Below, one piece after another: positions 43,293 to 55,436 of a DNA stretch of 64,000 nt; position 1 is the stretch's first letter; each line of letters starts with the position of its first letter. This stretch comes from Ectocarpus siliculosus (Eukaryota > Sar > Phaeophyceae > Ectocarpales > Ectocarpaceae): positions 1,389,367 to 1,453,366 of the forward strand of contig FN649737.1 in NCBI GenBank assembly GCA_000310025.1, given 5' to 3'. A program made the translations under genes and the position numbers. The notes under the pieces were generated by a model that did no database searches, had not been told where the DNA came from, and was given only the letters and a program-made list of their open reading frames with translations.

Positions 43293-45394
43293 CGAAAGTA
43301 TTTCGCAGGGCAAGGAGTGTGTGTGACGGTGCGCTGTAAAGTGTCAAGAAGATGGGACGGACCTGGCCGTGTGATTAATGTTGTGGTGTGGCAATGAGGA
43401 GGCTGGTAGTACTCAACTCTCCTGGTCAGCAGCATCGCAAGTGGTGTTTTATCTTTGTCTGGTTTCGGGCTACCGGTGTTGGGGCGGATGCAACAATTCG
43501 CCTTGGACGTATTGTCACGGCGTGCTTTTCAACGCAGTGGTCTAACCAAGGGGTCTCAAGGCACCGAACTAGAAAAGTATATCCGACAGCACAGTTTTCG
43601 TCTACAAGACCTGCGGATGAAAAGTTTTTAGCAGGCTTCCCCACTCACTGCAAAGACTTCCAACATATCCCTTCGACTGCGGTATTTTCTCGAACGGGTA
43701 GGTAGTCTTTCAGTGATTGCATGTGCAATTCTGAGAATCGGAATGGTGTTGCACGCTTCGGTGCGCTACAGTAGCCCGCGATGGCTGGAGAGCGCATATT
43801 CAGCCATGAGCGCAGCTGGCCACGGCGCTATGCATTCCGGCATTTGTTGTGCGGGAAGACGTTCACTGTCTTTGGGTATTGACCTTGAGGTCACAACACG
43901 TTCTTAGGTGAATGAGGTTAGACCGGAATATGCAGGTTGTGTCTCCTGGAGCATGCTGAATTTTTTCTCCGTCCCGTTGAGGATGATACCTGTAGACCAG
44001 AGTTTGGAGTCATTGCACCCCGCCCAGCATTGCAGTAACGCAAGGGAAAGGTGCCGTAGGAGTACGTGAACTCCCACTGTGATGCTATTTATATCGTAGT
44101 TCCTTGGCTTCGTGTAAGACAAACAACAAGTACCTTAGCTGTTCAAGGTGCGGCCATTCAGCCCGCTGCTGTAACACCGTGTTTCACGTGCGGGGGTGAT
44201 ACAAGTGGACATGCGTAAAGGCGCAGTGTTGGAAGTCATGAATGTGAACGCTTCGTCTCTTGTCCGTCTAAGGGAAGCCGACGCGCCTTGACGGATACAT
44301 ATGCATGCTTGCGAAACCCACATTATTTACGCAAGTCACGTGAGGTCGCCTGTTGGTACTACTATGTACCGAACTGCACCTCTTGCCTCCAACTCTGTAC
44401 TGGGTGATAAATCAAGCAGGTTGTTGACAGAACATGCTACCACTACATGCCTTTGTGTGGACCCTCCTATTTATGTGTGTAAAATGACTGTCCCACATCG
44501 CGTCTGGAAGTAGATTGGATGGGTTATTAACATCATATTATGTCCACATCTACACGTACGTATCTTCTGCTGTTTGTTTCGGATGTCGCTTCCTTTTGTT
44601 CGTGGCGAGTATACCCATACCCGTGAAATGGGCATAGGGATCGTGAACGCCCTGTCCTCTCCCCCTACCAAGAAACATTGCGAAAAATGTAGACTAGACT
44701 AGACAGTACTACTGCTGCTGCTGTTTTACAGATCCGCCGCTGCCGAAAACAAATGTTAAGGTTAATGAAGAGAGTTTTTCTTCTGTACATCTATCTGCTG
44801 CATGCACAGCAGTAAGTAGTGAAGACTGGACTGCTGTGTAGTACTCCGGAGTATTTAGCAGCAGTATTAATGAAGACTAGTGTAAGAAAGAGCAGTACAG
44901 ACTGGTAGCGACGTCTATTTATCGGGTGGCACGTGGTTTCGTGTTGTCATCCCTTTTGTGGTGTGTTGGTATGTTTGGACGCACCAACCGAGGTCACGCA
45001 GGAGCAAGTCCACGAGTATACACCGGGAGGGAGTGTTTCGTCGTGTATTCTTCCTTTCTTTGCGGAAAGAAAAAAACACGAGAACTCGATCACCTTCTGC
45101 AGTTAGAAAAATGCAGCTTTCGCCTCTGTGTTTCAACTTTGCAATGGAAACCCTGCATGAGCACGCATTTCCTCGTGCGGCAGGTGGCTGTAGGGAGAGA
45201 TGTATGTAACAGGCAAGGCTAGCTATGAACACATTTGTGTTGCAGGTACGTGTGCACACCACGCGTGGAACTCCCAACGGAGGCTTACGTACGGACGGGG
45301 TGGACGATCCTACACAGGCTAGCACATCTGCACAAATATGCACAACACGGTAGCTGAGAGAAATCACACCCCGCCTTCCAGTTTCTATACCAGA
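43293..45394. other. Intergenic region, no gene recognised
   Basis: About 2.1 kb with only short frames. The sequence 44690-44730 carries TAGACTAGACTAGACA and a CTGCTGCTG run; a related CTAGACTAGAC stands at 45707-45718, inside intron 1 of the next gene. No tRNA or conserved exon was seen. Confidence 0.4.
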
Positions 45395-48300
45395 ATGACT
45401 CCGTCCTTCGTAGCGGCCTTCTCTTCTTTAGGATTCCTCACCCCGAGCATTGCGTTCAATCCTTTGCCGATTCCCTCGAACTCTCATGGTGCATCGTTCA
45501 ACATCCAGATGTGTTGCACTGGGAGCCGAGCACACTTCGTGAGAACGTGTTCTGCAGCTACAATTGCGGTTGTCTCCACGCAAGGGCCGAGCCCTTCTGC
45601 CGCAACTACTCCTACGACTGTGGTGAGCAATACGCGAGCATAGAGGGGTTTGGATTAGACAATTCACAGGCCTTCCACCTCTCGGTGACGTTTCGAGGAA
45701 ACGTAGTCTAGACTAGACATTTCCCTTTTTTTTTTTTAACGGCAGACCGCCTTGTTCATGTAGCAACACAGCAGTAGCTCTTATTTTCTTATTTTGGCCG
45801 AGGCTCGTTTCTTATTTTGTTTATGGGGTACCCCACGGCGACCACATGGGTTTTAGTGTAGGGTTCTTGGCTGAGCATCTGTTCCTATGACCAAGTTATT
45901 AGATGTTAGATTGAAGACAACTCCCTCTGACGCTGGCTCTTTTTCCATACTTCGAGTACTTTACCGTGAGGTTGCGAGTCAGCGCACAGGGGTGCGAGCT
46001 ATTTTCAAAGCGTAATTTCTCCACAACTAGGAGGTAACCACTGTCCAAAAGGGCGGTTATGGAAATATCTCATCGAGAGCTTTCCTGAGAAGTATCAGTT
46101 GGCGCTACGCACCCTTCTGGTTGTGGAGAAATTACGCTTTGAAAATCGATCGCACCCCTCTGCGCTGGCTCGCACTTACGGTACTTGTCCAATAATACTG
46201 CTGTAGACTTACACGCAGAGAAAGCAACCACCGTTTAGATCTTACGCATTCTACTGTGATCAGTAGATGACACCATGAAGAGGGGTCGTGTGTGCTGGCA
46301 CGCGCGTTCAGGTTTGCTGCAGGACCTGAAATTATGTAGTGGCGGCCAATAATCGATCACCGCAAGTTGTCATACTTACGGAGATTGTAGGCCGCTATAC
46401 ATACTACGACCCTCGATATCACCACCCAGGAAGCAGATTTGAGCGCGCCAAAACACACACACAAACCGCGGCTTTGGAGTGTCCTCTCGTGATATCAGAA
46501 GAATGCATAAGATGGAATGCAAAGCCTACCGTATATGACACAAGATAACACACCCCCTGGACCGATTTTCAAAGCTCGACTACTCCACGACGAAGAGGAT
46601 GCATAAATGAAACAATACGTTTTCGAACAGCTCTCGACGAGACGGTTCCAACGCCGCCGTTTTCGGCGCTGTGACTCTTCCTGCTGTTGAGAAATCGAGC
46701 TTTGAAAATCGGCCAAGGGGGTGTGTTATCTTGTGTCATATACGGTAACTCATTTGAGCGCCTGCCGTTTTGACTCTTTTGACTTGACTGGTGTGAAATT
46801 TATCTTGATTTCAAAGGAGGCATGTGGAGGTAGACTGCATGATACGTATGTTAACCCTTATGTGACTACAGACCGATTCAGCTCCGTTCTCAGCTCCGAT
46901 CACTTTGCGTGCCGAAAGATCGCCGTTGTGCCTCGGCTAAGAGCAAAAAACATACGTAGAGACCAGCAGGGAGACACAGGCAGCCCACCCCAAAAGCACG
47001 CTTATCAGCAATGCGCACAGGACTTACATAGTACAATACTATTCACCCATGCCTAATCTCTCTGACGTGGGGCAGATATCCTTTCCAGATCCAATCTACT
47101 GCCTACAGGCTGTCCAAGATTCAAACGCAAAATACCACCACTGGAGGGTACATACAGCACCCTGAACATGTGATCAACCCGGTGCCGCATCCGCGTGGGA
47201 GAGCAGAGAAAGCGCACACCGGAGCCGATGCTAACGTACTGCCTCGGTGCTTGATGTTGTTGTGATTGCGGTGCGTGTGGTTCCCAATATTGGGAGTGAA
47301 GGGTGGTTCGTCTGCTGTGTGCAAAATTTCGCTCAAAGGCAAGGGTTTTCGGGACTACAGCTCCGATCACAGCTCCGATCACAGCTCTCTATTTGTAGTA
47401 CAGAATAGTTTAAATTATCACGATTTTTATGCATTTTGTGCGATAGTGGATGATGGTCTCGATTCTCTGATGAGCGGGCCGTTTTTTTGTCGATCTGGCG
47501 CTTCTGTGAGGCGGTTTCCCGTCAGCGTCTTCGCATCTAGCGCCGCTAGCATTTGCGCTTGCCGTATGCTCTGTCCAAGGATGAGGTGGAGAAGATGTGC
47601 CAACAGGTATTGCTTGCACAGGTACATCCTCTGTGCGGATGGTTGCTGTCGGAGACAGGCATGCACACCTGCTCAGAAACTACTACTGCTGCTGTACAGT
47701 CTATTTCTCTCCTCATAGCTGCTACTGCTGTACAGCAGTAGTACTACTGTGCTCCTGTTCGTCACCCTTACATATACCGCGTCCCCATCCCTGTGAGCCC
47801 CACACATGGACCCACTGCTGCACCATCCTTGCCGCCGTGATTTATGGGTGTACACGCATGCTTGGAAGATCTTTGACCGCAGAGAGCCAGTTGTGGGGAA
47901 AAAAAACAAAAAAATTAACGCGGTCACGTAAGGGTTAAGAGCAGCCTCTACTGCCACCCTGTGCGAGAATTAATTATTTCTGTTTTCTCGAAGTCTTCCG
48001 ACTGGTTTCATGTGTCTTGTGTGCACTTTCTGGTGCTCTTGCACTTTTTTTTCAAAACCGGTCAACCTCAAAATAGGTTGTCGACGCGTTCTGTGGTCTA
48101 GTCAAATCGACTTCTACTACATTTATGTGCTACCATATGCTATGCTAGAAATGTTCGGATTCACAAGCACACAAAAGCTCTTGTGTGACCCCGGCTGATA
48201 CGTCACATGTATACACCAAACGGCGTGTAGACTGGCGCCAGAATAGATGTGACGAACACACACGCATTGGTAAATATTCAAATTGGAAAATTCTCTATGC

Positions 48301-50589
48301 CGAGACGTCCCATCGAGCATCGGATCAGCCACACACCTGTTGAACATATTTACAGGCTGACAATTACAGAACAGCAGTCTGGACGCCGATGCATGTTTTA
48401 TCCTGCATACGAGATCATCCACCACATAAGAGAGAAGCGCAGTCGATACTACTGCTGTACTGCAAAAGACAAACAGAGAAGCGTGCGATTTCAGTTAAGA
48501 TGGTTTCTACGTAATTCACACCGATCACGCTACACATGATCAGACCGGACATACCTAATGATCGCGTGATGTGAACTCTCGAGGAGTGAACGTGGAGGTT
48601 GACGGGAAGTATAGTTGATGGCTACTGGAGAAATGAGACAACACTTTGATCCAATCAATACTGGACCGGGCTGAAGGTGGGGGTTGTGATTTTTCTCCGA
48701 AGCAGGACACAGCTTACGTTCACATATTATGTTGCCGGAAGGTGGTGGCGTTGTTTTGGGTTGTGCATCTCCATCGTTAGGGTGAAAAGTAAATTCCACC
48801 GAAGCACTGAGGAACGAGGGCCCAACTGCTAGGGTAGACCGAGATCTGGACCAAGGCAGTCGAGTTGGGAGGCATGACCCGCACTTTTTTAGTATGTGCA
48901 AGATGTTCAATAATTTTTGAAGGTCGTAGTATTGCGCAATTCCGACTATTTGCTATTGGAGTTCGTGATCTGGTAAGCATGCTAAACGAAAACCATGTTC
49001 GATTCAATCCACCGGAGGACGAAAACGATACGGAAACAATGTCTTTCTGGATAAATACGATCGTACTTGAGTTCCAGATGGTAGGAGAAAAACACTAAGT
49101 TCACAGGACTACTAGAGCAGCTGAAAGCAATGCACACGGTACAGCAACTACAACATCCCCAATGAGCTCAAGCATGCAGAAATAGGAGATGAAGGGTATT
49201 TGCCAAAAAATACCCGAAAGGAAGGGAATATTCTGAGTGGAAGTTGTCGTTACATACGCATGCAGAAGCTCAAAGAGCGTCCGAATGTTGGTCGAGTCTC
49301 TTCAACTGGCAATACGGACCATGTTTCGTCTCCAAGGGATGCGTCAGCGGTCAAATGCAAATACGTAAATATGCTGCGGTTTGGGTTGAGGTGTACACCG
49401 AGAACTCCTCTTTCTGAAGCAATAGCAGAGGACGGTTGATTTGGGCTCATGAAGAAAATGACAGAATGAAGGAGTTTCCAAGAGCACCGCACTAACATCA
49501 CGTTTCCCATGTGGCAATCAGAGAAAGGGCACTTTGAATTGACTACTTGAGAGCACGAACGGTGCTCCATCTTGAACAACGTGCTTGACTTTTTGTTGCC
49601 ATAGTCGCGACGGAAGAGCCTAATGAAACAAGTAAATCCATGTCACCAAAGCTTGCACGTTGATGGCTGTGCGTTCTTCTCTTCACCGTCCAGCCTCTGG
49701 GCACCCTTGGCTGTGCTCAAGGTTCTGAACTCCGACGAAAACTGTTTTTTGTCACCAGTCGTTTCTGTTTGTCACTTGTTCCTTCCCTGCCCTCTCACCC
49801 GCTAGGTAAATAGCGTGCTCTCCGCGTACGGCATACCTATGATCGCGGAAGATGGTGATTTCACCTCTTCATACGTCAAGGTGGAGGACAATGGGCAAGG
49901 GACAGTGTGTGCGTACGCTTATCCGGTCGGGTGGGTGGAAAAGAAGAAGGCGGATGGGTTTGCGACGGCTGCCAACTACCAAACAGGAGATAGCTTGAGT
50001 TTAAACATGGGTACACCAAGCAAAGCCAAGACGATAGGAGACGTGGGTGCGCTCGCCATCGCAGCAGAAGCAACGCCGTCTGAAGGAGCTGCAAAGGTAA
50101 ATCGTGGTGGTGTCGCTGCCATTTTGCAGACATACCGAAAGTGCCGCCTGGAATGGAGTGGATGCACCTCCTACAACTTCGCACGACCCAAGCGTTGCCC
50201 GGGGCATTCTCTAACATGGTGCTGCGCCCAACTCAGCATTACACCTGGTACATGGTTTGATTTTTAACCTCAGGTCATGACCGACCCCGAACTCTTGCGA
50301 ACCTCTATTGAATCAGGTCCTGCAGGAAAAAGCTGTGACTAAAGGAGGGGTCAACTACACATACTTGACCGTCAAGTACAACACTGTCACGAGATCAGGC
50401 TACGATGTGGAAAGAATATCATACATTGCGGCTACTGTGAAGCAGCGGAAGCTCTTCACTCTGGTCGCGACTGTCTCGAGCGAGCGACGCAACAAAATGG
50501 ACTTGATTTTAAACGCCATTCAAGCGTCATTTCGAGTTGGAGATGTGGGCGTGGTTGAGACTTCTTCGACTGACTTAAACACAAAATAG
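45395..50589 (+). CDS. PsbP-family protein (photosystem II oxygen-evolving complex type), thylakoid lumen
   Basis: Three exons join in phase 0: 45395-45622, 49806-50096 and 50317-50589, giving about 263 residues. Exon 1 encodes a signal peptide ending in SIA|FNP, an ASAFAP-like site for import into a red-lineage secondary plastid, followed by a Ser/Thr/Ala-rich transit region. The mature domain shows the PsbP fold: a strand with FTSSYVKVEDNGQGTVCAYAYPVGWVEK, a basic turn, later NYTYLTVKYNTVTRSGYDVERISYIAATVKQRKLFTLVATVS, and the terminal helix KMDLILNAIQASFRV. PsbP-like (PPL) or PsbP-domain proteins cannot be separated from true PsbP by eye. Intron 1 is 4.2 kb and contains at least two MITEs and a foldback fragment. 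A short plus-strand stretch at 47555-47607 looks exon-like but is not needed for phase. Confidence 0.78.
45962..46193. mobile_element. MITE with about 65-bp TIRs, TACCGT ends
   Basis: The left arm 45962-46027 and right arm 46120-46193 are reverse complements over about 65 bases, with few mismatches. The ends are TACCGTGAGG / CTTACGGTA and the inner arm has TTTTCAAAGCGTAATTTC. It has no coding capacity. It lies in intron 1 of the PsbP-family gene, 0.33 kb from a second element with the same outer ends. Confidence 0.85.
46257..46331. mobile_element. Fragment of the foldback family seen at 24151-24600
   Basis: About 75 bases (AGATGACACCATG, GTCGTG..TGCTGGCACG, TTCAGGTTTGCT) match the outer part of the left arm at 24178-24250. 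There is no opposing arm, so it is a truncated copy. Confidence 0.6.
46527..46747. mobile_element. MITE with about 55-bp TIRs, TACCGTATATGAC ends
   Basis: Left arm (from TACCGTATATGACACAAG) and right arm (to CTTGTGTCATATACGGTA) are near-perfect reverse complements for about 55 bases; 221 bp in total. The arms include CCGATTTTCAAAGC, which is shared with the element at 45962-46193. The terminal TA suggests a TA target duplication. Confidence 0.88.
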
Positions 50590-51264
50590 CTTCCATGTGC
50601 TCTGATATCACGCGTAAGAATGAAAGCCTCGAAATATCTACACCTAGTAAAGTGGGTGTGTAGTAGTTCACGCACGGGTGTGTGACACTTTTGTTTATCC
50701 GAACTACTTGCGCAGGAGAAAATAGTAGCTGTCGGAGCGACGACCACAGTGAAGCAGTGGGGCTTGCCAATACGTCATGACTCTCGCGTAAAACCTCACC
50801 AGGGCGGGTGCCCTCGGTTTGTATATAATGGTCGGAAACGTTGAGTGATTTTTTTTCGGGCTCTAAACAACGTACAATCTGTTGTTGATAATAGCTCAGC
50901 CTCTGAGTGGATCACCTGACTCTTTTCCCCTCTTTTCTTGTTGCCGAGGTGGTTGTCTTTTTCTTTCCCATCCGCCTTTTGTTTTTTATGGACGTTCGTT
51001 TTACTCGAAGAACATTCATTTGTCGAGCGGTTCACTATTTACTTTTTTATATACCTACCTGTCTGTGTTGTGGCGGGCCGGCGTTCTTGTGATAGAACTG
51101 ATTGATATGTTCGTGTTTTTGCCGTCGAAGAGTAGAGTTAGAGGAGATACGACATAGAAGTCAGAGCGCTTTGTTTACTTCTGTGGACGACGGCGACAAC
51201 GAAACAACGTGCAAGATAATGTTACCTCTCGGGTACGTGGTAATTTTTCACGTAATCGTGTGCA
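50590..51264. other. 3' flank of the PsbP-family gene
   Basis: No further gene was recognised. The pyrimidine-rich stretch 50920-51000 and the open frames across it look non-coding. Confidence 0.4.
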
Positions 51265-51600
51265 TGAGCCGGTCGCCCCGGTAGTCTAGTTGATATCCTC
51301 GAAAGCCTTCAAGTGGTCACGGTCAGGGGTTCGAATCCGGCGTAAGCGAGCTTTTCTTGCGACGTAAGATTTTCTCTCGCTTCCGTTCCTGGTCTGGGTG
51401 GAAAGCGCTCCATGGAGTAATTCGTGTGTACAGAGGGGAGAGAGTGCTGCACTCATCTCGCATTAAAAATCAAAGGCAAAGCACCGCAGGAGGGATGGGT
51501 AGGGGGCCTCAGGGAGATGAACCCTTTGTGTGACCACGGGTTAGGAGCAAACGGCGCAAATGTATGTGAGCACTGATTTGAAGTGAGAACAACAAAAAAT
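51265..51600 (+). mobile_element. tRNA-derived SINE, full length
   Basis: The head GCCGGTCGCCCCGGTAGTCT includes the A-box, and GGTTCGAATCC is the B-box. The body matches the 22051 copy along its length (GAGCTTTTCTTGC, CTCTCGCTTCCGTTCCTGGT, CATCTCGCATTAAAAATC, GCAAAGCACCGCAGGAGG, TGTGACCACGGGTTAGG), and the tail is A-rich (AACAACAAAAAAT). These two copies are the most alike in the window. Confidence 0.87.
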
Positions 51601-52271
51601 CCCAGCGTGCGGGGAGTATTCTAATTGATTGCGGATCATCACCCAGCGTTTATCTTTCTCTTATACCAGAGAATATCCCCTTGAGGGTACAGCAAAGTCT
51701 ACGGGTAAGTCTACGATGTTTGTTTCTAATGAACACACTAACACTTCAGTCTTGTCTGATATTCAAGAGAGAGCTTTGTGCGAGAACCTGCTCGTGAGTC
51801 TCTTTGGTAGACTACTACTGCTGCTGTATATTTGGATGATGGGCGGTCGATCTCGTCACTCAGCACTCTCGCTCACGCCAATAAATACAGCTTCACGTAA
51901 CTCCCAGAAAATAGACCACCTCACAGAGTCTAAAGTGCACCACACGTACATATATTCGCAGAGATGAGGCTGTGTACAGTAGTATAGTAGCCGGACTCCA
52001 CAAGACACAACTCAACCCTGCACAACAAAAAACTTCAAAATTTCAAATTTCGAAAAATGTGTTTTCCAGAATTTGGAGGGATTCCTCTCAGCCGGCCGTT
52101 TCATTTGTACGTGCATGCGATGACCCTTTTGCTCTCTCTCGTCGGTTTTCCCTTGCCGCGCGTCGGGGGTAATAACACTACAGCCATACCAGGATCGCTT
52201 TACGGGTCGCTTACACGCTGGCAGTACCGGTCTGGAAGCGCTTGAGAGCGAAGTCGGCGTCGATAGGTGCC
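51601..52271. other. Upstream region of the SAS6L gene
   Basis: Non-coding sequence between the SINE and the SAS6L start; no motif could be assigned with confidence. Confidence 0.4.
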
Positions 52272-55200
52272 ATGGCGACAGAGCTTCAAACATGTGACTT
52301 CGGCGCTATCGAGGAGATGGATCCATCGATCGGTGAGTTGAAGCTCGGAGACACACACGTGACGCGTACCGCATGTTAGAGTTTTGCGACATGACAAAGC
52401 GACTGTAGTTTCCTGGAGCTATTCCAAAGGACCAGAGTATGCGAAGGTCGAACGGGAGAGTCGCTGGTGGTTTGGATCGGACAAAAGCAGCAGCACAGCA
52501 AGTACGGTACAGAACGTGCCCGCACTTGCATGAGAACCCAGGCAAATCAACCTCCAGGCTAAAACCGAGTATATAGCGACCATTCATAGCATGGCTCTAG
52601 GAACTAAGAAGCGGGCGCGTTCTGTATCGCACGAGGTACTACTCCACCACACGTACACTCACAGTAGAGTATCCCCGCTTTGCCCACACCGATAACCTGT
52701 AGTCTATAGGCGAACTTACTGCGAGGCCCGTGTTCTCGGAGAGTCTTCACACAACATTCATTCACAGGGGATCGTGTAGGACATGCAAGCGGCGTCTGTT
52801 GTGCTTCAAAGCCTGTGGTCATTGATCGAGCTACGGGTGCTGCCGATGTTTTGGAACGTTTACCGCCCACCGTCTGGGCTGGACCTCGTGTCGCAATGCG
52901 TGATACAAACGTGAAGAATTGTGCGTCAATGGAGTGCACTCTTGTCAACTTGCATCATCAAGTATGTCGTCGTCGTTACTCATCCTTCTCTCGCATTGTC
53001 ATCTGTGTCGTTTAGCGGACGGGTTTCGGGTCATCTACGACCGAGAAGTCCCGTTTGAGCTGCGGGTTCAGGAATCAGCCGACGGACCGCAGCAAGTTGG
53101 TACTCTAGAGGCGATCAAGGTTAAAGTTCTTATGCTGGTGAGCAGCATGAAGTCAACCGATGCAAGTACGCATGACCTTCATGACAGATTCTCGATGCAG
53201 TTTTTCCCAAACTGTGCTACATGCATGTAGCTGTGTGGGACGCGCATAAACCTTAACTGTGAAGAAAGTCACAGAAAGAGGTGTTCGGCTTCGAACCCAA
53301 GGGTTGTCTTCTAATGTAGACTACAATAATCGCTGCGTTAATCGAACCCCTGGGAAAGAATGCCCTATGCGGAGGTGTACCGATTCTGGTAAAAGTCAAT
53401 ATACCCTGCGAATCGGGTCCTCCTTAACACTCTCCACCCACAGAATTTACCCTCAACTGGGAACCTCTTGTGGCCAGGACGGGTAATTCGATGGAAGTGT
53501 CACAAGGTTCTTTATAGGATCGATTCCAAGAGGTGTTCTCAGGACTGACACACGTTGTGTCCATGGGAAAATGTCCAAGTCAGGAGAAAAAAACGTGCAC
53601 CCAAGGAGATTCGAACCAGTATCCAGCTGACGCCATATGCGAAGGTGTACCGATTCTGGTAAAAGTCAATCGACTAGTAGGTTGGGCCAAGGGTCTGAGC
53701 AGTTGGCGAACCCATATTTATTGTACGAGCGCCACTGACGATGCCATCCGTATCCACCCGAACCCCTGTTCCGTTGACCCCTCAGGGAGATGATGCCGCC
53801 CCTCAATCTGTTCGGGTTGAATTGTCCAGTGAGGCTGACCTCTTCTTTCATTACACACACAGCATCGACGATGCTTCGTTTCAGGTAGGCAATGTGTTGG
53901 GCCGCTAACCCAGGCATGCCTCCTTCGCCAGTGATGTCCACATGCATGCATATGGTTCACCAACACGTGTCATATCAAACGGTATCCTAAAGTCGGTACG
54001 TGTGCGTTCATGTAGCATGAGCACCACCAACGCCCTCCCTCAGTGTCTGAAAAACCAAGCACCGCGCATAAATTCCCTGGAACCTAACATGCTGAATTAT
54101 GTACAAGCAAGCACGTGGTGACTCGACAAACAACCGCACCACCAGTAGTATTATTATAGTAGCCCACGCCTCGGCCGTCCGTGGTGCAAGCATCGAGTTA
54201 AAACAATGCCACCGTGAAGGGCATGCCAACCGAGAACCATGGGAGCGATCGGACTGTTGCGTTTAGTTTATTCAATAATATGTGACATATCTAGACTATC
54301 TCTGTATTCTAATGCAACACAGGTAATGCAAGAGGAGCAAAAACTGATGGTGGAGTTCCAGGACTACCCGAACGTTCTTATCCGGATGTTGAACAACTGC
54401 ATCAAGGAGCCCCACTCGCACCTCGTCGTTTTCGTCATGCAGCACGACGTCAACGCTCGCCTGGATTTCATACAGGTGGTTGATGCGGGGTCGACAAGAA
54501 GAATTTACTCGTAAAAACAACCGTGAGCGCATGTGCTCATTAAGGGACTTGTTTCACCCGCACGCCTAATGGACGCCTACCTCGCGATAAACTACAACGG
54601 GTTTGTTCATAGACCCATTTAGAAGAACACATTTCGACCACCGTTCGACCGCTGAAACGATGCACATGCAATACACAGTACATCGTTTACCGGCGAGAGC
54701 TGCCATATCGTAACCTGAAGCATGCCTTGCCAACACGCATGCGTCTTCCTTCATCACAGAACATGGAGTACAAATTTGTGGAGCTGATGTCCCTCCAATA
54801 CACGAGGTCTGCGGAAGACATCGTTCAACATCAAATCACCTACAGATACAACGCGATGAAAGTGAGTCAAGCATTTTTGCGGAGACGATACCCTGGCCAC
54901 GCGTGGCGACCAACTGGAAAAGGAGCAACCTCGTGTCATGTTTGCTACACAACACCAGAGTTAGCGGTGGTGCTACACCCTACAAGCTGAATGTCAGCAA
55001 TACCTGGTGATTCCCTTTCAATGTGCACTATGTAATCAACGGGAACCGGGTGCGTCCACTGCCCCTTACATTGCGTAACGATCGCCTCGAGGCGGCCCTA
55101 CTTAAGTCCCGCAACTTGCTGCTGTTGATATCTGCGTCGAATCGAGAGACTCAATGGACGCATTCCGCGTCCCCTGTTGCCCCAACCAACCAACCGCCCC

Positions 55201-55436
55201 CTCCGCCCCACCCCAATCTGTTCACAAGAGCTGCGCTACCTACAGTATTGCGTCCCTGGTGTTTAATACTCAACATGTTCCTTCGCGCTTGCCTCTGTTT
55301 CTCTGTGTCTGGTCCTCTTTTCCGTGTTCTACGTTCTCAGTCAAGGCTTGCCTTGATGCAGGCACGCCTCCAGGAGGTGAACAACCTTGTCAAGTTGAAG
55401 AACCCGTCCCTCCTTCTACAGTTGCAGTCTCGGTGA
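52272..55436 (+). CDS. SAS6L: SAS-6-like protein (SAS6L type: head domain without long coiled coil)
   Basis: Six exons join in phase: 52272-52332, 53016-53137, 53786-53884, 54323-54475, 54760-54861 and 55341-55436 (stop TGA), giving 210 residues. The first exons have the start of the SAS-6 head (FRVIYDREVPFELRV). The next have VRVELSSEADLFFHYTHSID, QKLMVEFQDYPNVLIRMLNN, CIKEPHSHLVVFVMQ and ARLDFIQ, then MEYKFVELMSLQY with VQHQITYRYNAMK. The last exon is a short helix (LALMQARLQEVNNLVKLKNP) ending QLQSR-stop. Canonical SAS-6 builds the centriole cartwheel and has a coiled coil of several hundred residues after the head; none follows here. This organisation is that of SAS6L, described in kinetoplastids and apicomplexans, where it localises near the basal body or apical complex. 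Start is the ATG at 52272, which gives a 20-codon first exon. Confidence 0.85.
53366..53400. repeat. 35-bp direct repeat, copy 1
   Basis: TATGCGGAGGTGTACCGATT and the 15 bases after it match 53636-53670 with one mismatch. Upstream of both copies is a TTCGAACC or ATTCGAACC stretch, which on the minus strand reads as a B-box (GGTTCGAA), so the pair may be remnants of a second tRNA-related repeat. Located in an intron of SAS6L. Confidence 0.75.
53636..53670. repeat. 35-bp direct repeat, copy 2
   Basis: Partner of 53366-53400, 270 bp apart, one mismatch. The minus strand next to it reads TACTGGTTCGAATCTCC, a good RNA polymerase III B-box context, but no complete tRNA cloverleaf could be drawn. 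Confidence 0.75.

Noticed and set aside
47053-47382. Minus-strand 109-codon frame in the PsbP-family intron
   Set aside because: It looks mildly protein-like but has no conserved motif; it may be a decayed mobile-element fragment.
47555-47607. Exon-like stretch encoding LPYALSKDEVEKMCQQ before a GTATTG donor
   Set aside because: Not needed to join the PsbP-family exons in phase, and no companion exon was found.
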